A stretch of 64,000 bases of DNA, taken from contig JADWQD010000006.1 of the NCBI GenBank assembly GCA_016110215.1, forward strand, positions 62,001-126,000. The letters run 5' to 3'. A program made the position numbers and the translations under genes. Of the stretch, positions 56,315 to 64,000 are shown piece by piece. Each line of letters opens with the position of its first letter. The stretch's first letter is position 1. Source of the DNA: Capronia americana. Lineage: Eukaryota; Ascomycota; Eurotiomycetes; Chaetothyriales; Herpotrichiellaceae. The notes beneath the pieces were generated by a model. The model saw only the letters and a program-made list of their open reading frames with translations, searched no databases and was not told where the DNA came from.

Positions 56315-57428
56315 CTAAATTGCAGGCCTCTGCCCCGGAAGTTTTGTGTTTCGAGTCGGGAGTGGTGGCGGAATCAACCTCCCTGGGGAGGCAAGTGCTT
56401 CGCTGTTACTCCGATAACTTGGTCGAGATCCTCTTCTGCTTGAGATTTGAGTTGTTCCCGTTCTTGGAGGAAAGAGCGTGGGAAAGAAGTGTTGGAGTGG
56501 TGTGCGCAGCATTGGTAGATTGGTGCAGATCACGCCCAGGCCGGCTTCGATCGTTGTCCAGATTGTAGACACCAATGTCCCTGCTGTGACGTCCTCGCCG
56601 TACGCCGAGGAATATAAAGTCGTCAATCGAGAAACCGAGGCCGCACATACAATGATTCCCAGGCAGAAGATGCAAGTAAGGGCTACCTTTTGTCGTATTG
56701 GCAACTTGAGTTTGAAGATGACAGGCGGCACCATCAGGACAATGATGATATCGGTCGTTATGTTGTAGATGGCGTTGCTGTACCACAGTGCACCGATATC
56801 GATACAGGTGCCACTTCCACTCCAGCGATGCCAAGCTCGGGACACTGGATTACATTGAAGTATGGTGGCCATGGTGAAGCACACGCAAGCCCCAAGCACG
56901 AGGACGATGAGAGTGTGGCAGGCCCGTCGGAACCAGATGTGTTCGGTGAAAATCCGAAGATAAAGGTAAAGTATGGACAGTTTCGTGAAGTTGATGGTGA
57001 GTTTGTAAAAGATCTGTAGAAGGAAGAAACACTGAGATATCATGTTCAGCAGATATTCCGGCATGTCTGACAGGGGGGTCCAACCTTCAGGGCTTGTGCA
57101 GCCTGGTGTTCACTTAGGGTGTCGAAAGGTCTGCCATAGCCATATTCCACCGCAGCTATTGAACAGGCACATTGTACCACTAGGAATGTCTGTCGAGGCG
57201 TTAGGAAACATGGACCAGCGAAGAAGTGTCTCAACTAACCATAGAGAGAATGGCGGACACATCGTCAAGGCCTAGCCTGACTAGCATCCTCAGCCGCCAG
57301 TAGACTCGGTTTACCACAAGCAGGAAAGCAATGATAGGAGCAATCAGGGATGGAACCACTAGATGAACACCCCTTCCAGAAAGGACAGCGCTCGTGGCTA
57401 GACAATAAGTGCACTGGTCTTCGGTCAT
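56315..57428 (-). CDS. Fungal rhodopsin-domain integral membrane protein (SAT4/PTH11-like, seven-span)
   Basis: Minus-strand exons 57428-57240, 57189-57085 and 57031-56315, with introns of 50 nt (GTTAGT...CGACAG) and 53 nt (GTTGGA...TCTCAG). 336 residues. Family markers: an N-terminal span LVVPSLIAPIIAFLLVVNRV; LGLDDVSAI after it; EYGYGRP; LQIFYKLTINFTKLSILYLY with LRIF; CNPVSRAW and CIDIGALWYSNAIYN; and TIWTTIEAGLGVICTNLPML before the Ser/Arg-rich cytosolic tail. These are the wording of the large Pezizomycotina rhodopsin-domain family. Members without a clear CFEM domain are mostly uncharacterised, some acting as surface sensors. No CFEM domain is seen upstream. Confidence 0.9.
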
Positions 57429-58892
57429 CTTGCGGAGTTTATGATATCTTCGACGGTACTTTGGCTTGCTTCTGGTAACAATGAAGGTTAAAGCAGACTG
57501 ACTTCGTCGTGAGGCTCGTTGCTGCTGATATAACCCACGTCCTCGTTGGTGTCGACAATGTTTTGCACACTTTCGGAAAGGACACGGCAGTGCCGCTGCG
57601 GAAGCTGGGAAGGGATCGGGTAGGGAGGAAGATAGCAAAGCCACAATCAAAATGCGGTTCTTCAGTTCTGATAATAACCGACGCAGGAGTAGAGAACAGT
57701 TCGAGTCAGAGAGGATCAATATCTCGAATCGCAGACCAAATTTGCGATTGACGTGCTCGACGAAGGGCAAGTCTTCTAGACATCAGCTTGCAATGCCTTT
57801 CCTTTTCGTTACCCACCTGCGTCCACTAGCGATTGACATATGCAATTGGGTGTGTGTAATGATACCCAGCCGCGACTCGCTGCATCCCCCGGATATGCGA
57901 CGGCTGCCACGCGAGAGAGTTGACGTGTGAGTTGATCGGTTACCCGCAGATCATGAATTTGAAACTCCATCCTGAACGGGATTCATATTGTGAAGTGTCA
58001 AAGACTAAACGGAATAAGTCGCGAAAGGTCCTTCACAAACCTGAGGACCACCTCGCGTGGGGGGCGGTCACTGCGGTCGTTGCTTGACTGTCGGTAAGGT
58101 TCGTGGTCGTCGACAACCATCTTAAGGAGAATAGCGAGCCTGCCTGTAATTGTTTGTGACGGAGTTTGCTCAAAGCAGACTGGAGAACAATTGGCCGCGA
58201 CTGGCATATGTTGCTAGCAACTGAAAAGAGTATTGTGGACTCGAGGACGGGGGGACTTTGTGTGGTTTTGAAATGGACCTCATGCACGTTGCCGTTCTTT
58301 CAGTGGCGGAAGGCGAGGATGTCACTTTCTTTCGGACCTAGACCAGAGGCAAAGCAAGCAATGCAAGGTACTGGGACTGGACGGAAGACACGGGGCAGTT
58401 TTGAGAAGATATTCATTTCAGGTTTCTTCTCAGCAGTGCCCAGCTCGGTTCGAGTTGGGGCGGAGGATCCGACTGAGTGTCCGACGTCACCTTCTGAAAC
58501 AATCCCAATCGCAGATTTCCTAAAATACATTCTTATCATCATCATCTATCAAGCGAACCAAGCAGTCTGTGCAGCTGGGTCTGGCCTTGCTTGAGCAGCT
58601 ATGCATCTCGCTGTGTACTATCCCCGCGAAGACATATAAATTGACCTCGCCCTCGGGAGCCTACTGAGTGAAGATGATGCGTCATCCGATGGTGACGGCT
58701 CACTCTCCTGAGATTCACTGCTGGTCAGTGAAGGAGTTGAACATGACTGTCACCCCGTGTCTAACAGCTTAACACCCTCAAATTCACTCCGAAGGGATTT
58801 TGTGGTTCGCTTTTAGCTCGTCGGCTGCAGCAGGTTTCGTTCAGATCCGTCTCTTCTGCCCCAACAAGAAGGTTCCTCTAACCACAGACAAA
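57429..58892. other. Divergent intergenic region
   Basis: It lies between the rhodopsin-domain gene and the secreted-protein gene. Open frames at 57509-57751 and 58166-58594 (plus) have no features. A TATA element sits at 58635-58640. Confidence 0.5.
58635..58640 (+). promoter_or_regulatory. TATA-like element upstream of the secreted Cys-rich protein gene
   Basis: TATAAA about 250 bp before the start codon. The leader between them is C/T-rich near the end. Confidence 0.35.
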
Positions 58893-59415
58893 ATGTCTTC
58901 TACCATGCTCGTCGCAATCATGGGTGCGCTCCGCCTCGGTTTCTTGGCCTTTGCCCTTGTGCCTTCCCTCACTCTCCGCGCTGCGATCACGACGGCCATG
59001 CCACTCAACACTACCGCCGTCAGCGCCACTGACAACTGCATCTGGGAGTTTAGCCCAACCCTTTGTGGAGAAGGCGTCAGCTACCAAGAGCTCGTCTATC
59101 CTCGGAAGAAGACCTGCATGCCCCTTCCGACACCAATGAAGAACGTCTGGACAAATGAGTGCTCAAGCTGGTTCGGTGAGTCTCACTGCCTCCCTCCGAG
59201 ACACCTGTCTTTTCACGATGATAAACAGGCCGTGCATGGAACAACTCGTGGAATTGGCGCTGACTCGCGTGAATATAGGAGCTTGCACTATGTGGATCCA
59301 GCCTGATTGCACGGGAGACTGGTCGATGAGAATTGACGATCCTTCCAATACCCACCTCGGCACTTGTTTCTCAGAGACTTACTACATCACGGCGGTCTCT
59401 TGTGAGGAAGCATAA
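58893..59415 (+). CDS. Small secreted cysteine-rich protein
   Basis: Exons 58893-59175 and 59279-59415, with a 103-nt intron (GTGAGT, CTGACT branch, AATATAG). 139 residues. A hydrophobic N-terminus (LRLGFLAFALVPSLTLRAAI) is a signal peptide or anchor. The mature part has eight cysteines in evenly spread contexts (NCIW, LCGE, TCMP, ECSS, ACTM, DCTG, TCFS, SCEE), enough for four disulfides, and is Trp-rich. No domain is recognised. Size, secretion and cysteines are those of an effector-like or cell-surface protein. The first half alone would stop soon after the donor, and the chosen intron restores a frame with four more cysteines. Confidence 0.72.
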
Positions 59416-60948
59416 TACCCAAGGAAAAGTGATGAGGAGCTCGACAACGGGTGATAATCGAGCGAGTCTTCAAGTTGGGTTGAAGGTCGAACAAGGAACA
59501 CGATTCCCAACAATGGAGTATTGGTGTTCTACCTCGGCGGATACTGTATGATGCAAGCGATAGAGCTGCACTCCGACAATCGAGCTGGGAGATAACAATA
59601 CACAGGATGGTTTCAGCGCTCTCACAAAGGAACTTTTTCGAGGACGCGATGGTTGGCTCTTTCTCTTGTTTGTGCATCAACACGTGACACGGTGATTTCT
59701 CGCTAGCAGGAGCTTGTCCATGCACGGACCATCCTGACCAAGAACGGCGATCGAACTGCAACTCTACTCCTTGTCCAGGCTCTCCTTTTTCCACTTCTCA
59801 TGCCGACGACATTCCTTGGACTGCTGCGTCTCTATTGTATTTTTCACAATTTCGATTGTCTCTAGAGTAACTATGTCCGACATCGTTATCAGCCCATATT
59901 CCTATTTAGAGAAGCTCTTCGGTGAAGATGACGCCAGTCTAACCGCAATCACCAACGAACAATGACACACTAAAACACGAATTTAACTCTCTATAGCGTG
60001 CAGAGGCTCATGCTGGATGCCAAATGAAGGTATCCCTGGGCAAAGGAGGTTCGAGCTAACATACCCTCTCTTTTTTGTAGCTCTTTACCCTCCTAATGCT
60101 TTTCGGCCTCGAACGGCTTAGACCCGGCTGTCCACCAACGAATGTCAACTACCTCTTTCAGGATAAGATTCGGCACAGGGCCTTGTTCATCCTACCTGGC
60201 CGATGCCTGTAATTTTGGACAAGTCAATATCTCTAGACATCTCCCCATTTTGACTGGAGAACGATTTCGAGGCCAAGATGTCGTCACAGCCAGCGCTCTC
60301 TATCAGGCAAGTGAATTCGAGATAGGCTTCGGTCTTACACGGTCAACAAACCACTGGACTCCGTGACGACTTGAACATTGTCGGTGCAACGACGGCTTGC
60401 TTCTGCCATATTATCAGGAAGATCTGTGAACAGACAAACATGGCGAACAGTAGGCGAGGTTCAGATCGCTGTTGGGCGCAATGTTTTGACTTTGGCCGCA
60501 CTTCCACTGACCCTACAGGTCCTCCAACCGAACCTTCACACATTCGATATGAGGAGAATCTGAAAGGACTGGATTCAATATTCAAGAGGCCGGTGCGCAC
60601 TTTCTTCCCACTGCCTTTCGCGACTCAACCACTTCTTCACATTGCAACCCTTGGCAACGACTTCTCTCGACGCCTTGAAGTGAATATGACCACTGCCGCA
60701 ACACCGACTGCTTCTGTTTGTTGTCTTAACATCGGCGCGCTCGTCTTTTTTCAACTCCCAAACCTTTCAACCAAAACACCTCTTCATCTGTTGTCTACAT
60801 CAAACAGTCATCTTGAAAACAAGAAGATACAAAGTCTACCACATCTTCCACCATCGGCAAGACTTGTCGAGTGCCCTAATGCAATTTCACCCTCTTGGAA
60901 GACTTCAGTCAAACAGTTTGCTATCCAGCCGTCTTCCCAGAGAATACG
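59416..60948. other. Intergenic region and promoter of the terminal large gene
   Basis: It contains a candidate tiny secreted-peptide gene near 60.0-60.2 kb (listed separately). Longer frames (for example 60371-61000) overlap the next gene in another phase and are not supported. Confidence 0.45.
60024..60212 (+). CDS. Candidate tiny secreted peptide gene
   Basis: A two-codon exon ATG AAG (60024-60029) is followed by a convincing 51-nt intron (60030-60080: GTATCC, GCTAAC branch, TTTTTTGTAG). Exon 2 (60081-60212) gives a 45-residue product starting MKLFTLLMLFGL, a signal-peptide-like N-terminus, then two cysteines and a basic end. A rival model starts at 59873 (MSDIVISPYSYLEKLF), uses an extra intron 59922-59996 and enters exon 2 in another phase to stop at 60119-60121 (40 residues). 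Only one can be right, and both may be spurious. Confidence 0.3.
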
Positions 60949-63900
60949 ATGGCTGCTCTTGGGAACTTCTCCCCGTGCGCGAAGTCTCATGAGAGGGTAA
61001 GCACTGAAGCCGCTCACCACAACGGACATGTTTCTAACAACTTACAGGAGCCGGATCAACGCTATCATGAGTCTTCGCACCTCTCTGTATCTTCGACCCA
61101 TAACCCATACCCATGTCCCTACAAACCGCTTAATCCCGTACATCAAGGCAGTCCCTATCGCGCCCGACCCACTACTCTTCACGACACAGGCCTGCCCTCA
61201 CCGCACAAACCTGGACCGATGTTCAATGTCTATGCTCCGCCCTTCATATCTGGTGCCGCTCGACAATACAGAACGACTATGTTGAACATGGATGCCCCCG
61301 AGTTTGTCCCTGGCGCGTACCAGCTCAACGTCGGTCATAAATCCTCATCCCTGAATCCTGCCGCAGAAGAGTATGTGCCACTCTACACTCAAGAGTTGCG
61401 TAACACCTTCCCTTTTCTACCAACATCGGACATGCAAGCCGTTGCCACCAACCTTACCTTTTCAGAATTTCCACGTGTTCCAGTTGTTGTGATACCTCCT
61501 TCGGAAACATCAATTGCCGACAGGACCGAAGGTTCTTCAAGGCAATCCGACTCTGCGCTCTCGTCTCTCGTGTTTGAAGCGCAGCAGGACTTCGAGTCTG
61601 AGGCACACTTCAAGCAGCGTCTCGAAGAAGAACACGAAAAGGAGGTAGCTGAGGACCAGGCCCAAAGACGGAAAGTAGACGTCGAACGAAAAGTGCAGCG
61701 ACAGGCCTGGTTGGATGGCCTGGATAGAGACCAGTGGGACAATTTGACCAAGGTCCACGTCCCATACCACCAATTTGGTGAGATCAATGTCGATGATATG
61801 AAGGCCGGAGAGGAGACTGCTGGACTTTTCTATGCCCAGGGCTTCTATTTCCCTACTCCATCCAACAGCAACTACGATATCCCGCCTGCGCTGATACCTC
61901 TGCGAGACTTCGACCGCTTTCCCCTACCTCAGATTGAATATCAGGATTGCGCGCCAGAATACAACGAGCGGAAGAGGGTTCAGCAAGTCCTTGTACGTTA
62001 TGACTCGCACAAGAAGATCGAGTACAAGGACCCAGTAACCAGGGAGGTGCAGACCGTGAAAGCATTCGGCTACGATCCCTGGAACCGCTACATGGATTTC
62101 ACCAAGGAGGAGCTGCGAACACTCAATTGCGCTCACCACATCAATTTCTTTGGCCGGGCTGTGCCTCATCAGTCGGGCACCCGGCCAGCGACGACAATCG
62201 CAATCCTGAAGTCCAACCCAAAGAATCTCAACGTCACAACTCCAGACGGCCTCTGGAAAAGCACAGTTATGGAGTGTGCGACACAAATGCTGGACCCAAT
62301 CATTTACTCAGGCAAGCCGGAAATTTTGGATACTCTTCGAGGAAGTGACTTGGAAGATGCGTGCATTGGACAGGCCGAAATCATATATACTTCAGTGGGC
62401 TGGTGGCTCCAAGACACCTATACCGACGCACAACGCCCTGTTGACTCCGATGCACTTGACCCATCCACTTGGCCAGAAGGATCGATCGTCATTAACGGAG
62501 TTACTGAAGGGTTTGCGTCACGGTTGCATATCATAACGTCTTCCACCGAGGAGAAGGAATCAGACGACAATTCTCGCAAGGCTGCTTTCCAAAGCCGCTT
62601 GACCAAAGGACGTGTTCAATCCCGACTCGGCATGTGTTGTTGGAACCAGGAAGATGTCACGCAAGAGCTGGCATTTGTGCCTCGTCCGAGAACTGGCTTG
62701 CTGGCTCCCTCATTTCTGAGCAGTAAGCCCTCAATACATACGACTGATCCTGTCACTGAACCGGCTCCCCGAGCGGCAACCTCAGAGGTTGTTATGGCCT
62801 CGTCTTCAGATAACACTCCGGCTGTCGCTAGACCGACTAGTCAACCTGCGCGTTTGGTCCGGAGTCTTGGTCATCGCGTGGCTGGACTTATCGAAACCCG
62901 TGAAGAATTCAGAGCTCGGGTTTGTGCGCATGACGTCGCAAACGGTCTTCGGCCGCTCAAGAGCTGGGCGGATGAGGATGAGGATGATGATAACGAAGAG
63001 GAAACAATCGGAGCTGAGTTGTGGCGTCAACGTTTGAGGGCTCAAGAGCTCCAAGATGGCCTTGGATGTATCTCTTTGAACTGGTCAGATGAATTCGAGC
63101 CCGAACATGCCGCAACACCGAACGCCCAACACCAAGCTCCCGAGGATGCCGTCTTCCAACCAGCAGGTACTCGAGCTGTCGTCGCTGAAGTTTCAATGTC
63201 AGACTTCGACCGTCGAGTGTACGAGAGTGATGTCATCACTGGATTCCAACGTGCCCCGAGCAACTGGGCTGACGAAGTCGAGGGAGATGGGGCTCCGGCG
63301 TCCTTGACACCAAGTAAAGTCGATGCTCCTATCACAATTATCTCCGGTACTGTTGCCACGTCGGATCTGCCGAGCACCATCGCTACACTTCCTGTTGAGG
63401 TTGAGACGCCTGTTGAGGCTGAGCTCCCCTCAGACGTTGAGCCCAGTGCCGAAGTTGAGCTTCTTGCAAACATACAGGCTCATTTCAGAGTCCAACCCAC
63501 TACTGTTGAAGTTGAAGGTTCCGATGAGGCGTCTCCCCCAGTTGACCTTGTTGCCGGCGCTGATTCAAGTGGTCACCGACGAGTGTCAGCCTCTTCCGCT
63601 GACTCAAAAATCAGTACCAGCACCCCTCCGACGTCTCCAGGGTTAGAGGCCGATGACGACATTAACAGTATATATAATGTTATTGAGAATGGTGATCGAC
63701 ACCAGCCTTCTCCTTGGAAAGCGCCAGAACCATCCGACAGCGGCTATATTGATGACATGGACTTGGATGAAGAGTATGAGCTCCAACACGGCGAGCCCCT
63801 TCATCTCTCGTCCGGGGAATCCAACGCCGACCAGATCGAAGCTGCGGTGGGATTCTTCGCAGCGTCTTCCGTTCTTTTTCCGCCAGCTGATATTGTGGCT

Positions 63901-64000
63901 TCTCACGGAGGTGTTGCCCGAATCCCCGGTCTCGAGCTGATCAACGAAGACAACGGGTCGCCTGCACCTACAGCGGTGGCAATTCCACAACCTCCATCAA
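60949..64000 (+). CDS. Very large unknown fungal protein, 5' part (runs off the window)
   Basis: Exon 1 is 60949-60996 (ATG in a good context, acgATGG). A 51-nt in-frame intron (60997-61047: GTAAGC, TTCTAAC branch, TTACAG) leads to an exon open to the window end, at least 1000 residues in total. A Tyr/Pro-rich N-terminus is followed by a coiled-coil-like charged helix near 195-245 (FKQRLEEEHEKEVAEDQAQR). A compact region follows (about 245-520: FGYDPWNRYMDFTKEELRTL, HINFFGRAVPHQSGTRPA, GWWLQDTYTDAQRP). After about 560 it is acidic and disordered, with an Asp/Glu run near 670 and a Pro-Val-Glu repeat near 800-830. No domain is recognised. Confidence 0.78.
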   Translation, partial: MAALGNFSPCAKSHERVSTEAAHHNGHVSNNLQEPDQRYHESSHLSVSSTHNPYPCPYKPLNPVHQGSPYRARPTTLHDTGLPSPHKPGPMFNVYAPPFISGAARQYRTTMLNMDAPEFVPGAYQLNVGHKSSSLNPAAEEYVPLYTQELRNTFPFLPTSDMQAVATNLTFSEFPRVPVVVIPPSETSIADRTEGSSRQSDSALSSLVFEAQQDFESEAHFKQRLEEEHEKEVAEDQAQRRKVDVERKVQRQAWLDGLDRDQWDNLTKVHVPYHQFGEINVDDMKAGEETAGLFYAQGFYFPTPSNSNYDIPPALIPLRDFDRFPLPQIEYQDCAPEYNERKRVQQVLVRYDSHKKIEYKDPVTREVQTVKAFGYDPWNRYMDFTKEELRTLNCAHHINFFGRAVPHQSGTRPATTIAILKSNPKNLNVTTPDGLWKSTVMECATQMLDPIIYSGKPEILDTLRGSDLEDACIGQAEIIYTSVGWWLQDTYTDAQRPVDSDALDPSTWPEGSIVINGVTEGFASRLHIITSSTEEKESDDNSRKAAFQSRLTKGRVQSRLGMCCWNQEDVTQELAFVPRPRTGLLAPSFLSSKPSIHTTDPVTEPAPRAATSEVVMASSSDNTPAVARPTSQPARLVRSLGHRVAGLIETREEFRARVCAHDVANGLRPLKSWADEDEDDDNEEETIGAELWRQRLRAQELQDGLGCISLNWSDEFEPEHAATPNAQHQAPEDAVFQPAGTRAVVAEVSMSDFDRRVYESDVITGFQRAPSNWADEVEGDGAPASLTPSKVDAPITIISGTVATSDLPSTIATLPVEVETPVEAELPSDVEPSAEVELLANIQAHFRVQPTTVEVEGSDEASPPVDLVAGADSSGHRRVSASSADSKISTSTPPTSPGLEADDDINSIYNVIENGDRHQPSPWKAPEPSDSGYIDDMDLDEEYELQHGEPLHLSSGESNADQIEAAVGFFAASSVLFPPADIVASHGGVARIPGLELINEDNGSPAPTAVAIPQPPS
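60997..61047 (+). other. 51-nt in-frame, stop-free intron
   Basis: Strong donor GTAAGC, branch TTCTAAC and acceptor TTACAG. The length is a multiple of three and it has no in-frame stop, so a retained form would add 17 residues. Confidence 0.7.

Noticed and set aside
56315..57770. CFEM domain fused to the rhodopsin-domain protein
   Set aside because: The upstream open frame has a few cysteines (57520-57600) but not the eight-Cys CFEM spacing, and no splice path to it is convincing.
49816..60948. RIP-mutated transposon remnants in the loose region
   Set aside because: Base composition stays near that of the neighbouring genes. No long repeats, terminal inverted repeats or transposase/reverse-transcriptase motifs are visible.
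60371..61000. 209-codon plus frame before the terminal large gene
   Set aside because: It begins without ATG, overlaps the true first exon in another phase and has the composition of a promoter/leader.

Overview
The window is nuclear DNA of a filamentous ascomycete (Pezizomycotina). It holds densely spaced, intron-bearing genes. The introns are mostly 47-90 nt, start with GT, end with AG and carry CTAAC or CTGAC branch sites. Fungus-specific families are present: an SPX-ankyrin-GDPD phosphodiesterase, an NRC-2/Fpk kinase, a fungal rhodopsin-domain membrane protein and a histidine-phosphatase-like membrane protein. Class and species cannot be fixed from the sequence. I see no virus, CRISPR array, rRNA, tRNA or intact transposon. 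I resolved 26 gene models, four of which (genes for uS19m, ATP synthase subunit f, TAF10 and the calmodulin-like protein) emerge only after joining short exons by hand.

Layout. 1-18 kb: 3' end of a FATP-type very-long-chain acyl-CoA synthetase whose C-terminus is displaced by a one-base frameshift at a T run; a large conserved unknown protein with a Cys-rich C-terminus; a small SPT-activator subunit (ssSPT-like); a rhomboid protease; GDE1; and an NRC-2/Fpk-type AGC kinase. 19-25 kb (minus strand): a disordered protein with an N-terminal eIF4E-binding-like motif, and a membrane-anchored histidine-phosphatase homologue that has lost both catalytic signatures. 25-36 kb: an unknown nuclear-type protein, TAF10, mitoribosomal uS19m (RSM19), the Rab GTPase YPT6, an HSL-type alpha/beta hydrolase, a secreted PEBP-like protein and a diverged kinase-like protein. 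37-50 kb: a 1278-residue PPR protein, pyridoxamine-phosphate oxidase (PDX3), a four-EF-hand calmodulin-like protein and a 1299-residue disordered conserved protein. 50-61 kb is looser and more accessory: ATP synthase subunit f (ATP17), an orphan helical protein, a relic of a fungal membrane protein, a rhodopsin-domain membrane protein, a small secreted cysteine-rich protein and possible tiny secreted peptides. 61-64 kb: the 5' part of a very large unknown protein that runs off the window.

How the genes relate. Most are independent housekeeping genes. Several concern lipids or phosphate (acyl-CoA synthetase, ssSPT, GDE1, flippase-kinase family) and several serve mitochondria (uS19m, Atp17, a PPR protein, possibly PDX3). 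Divergent pairs probably sharing promoters are RSM19/YPT6 (441 bp apart), PDX3/calmodulin-like (632 bp) and phosphatase-like/unknown nuclear protein (about 1 kb). No obvious gene cluster or single new system stands out. The most unusual items are the histidine-phosphatase pseudoenzyme, the N-terminally extended calmodulin-like protein, the candidate eIF4E-binding protein and the accessory 50-60 kb stretch.
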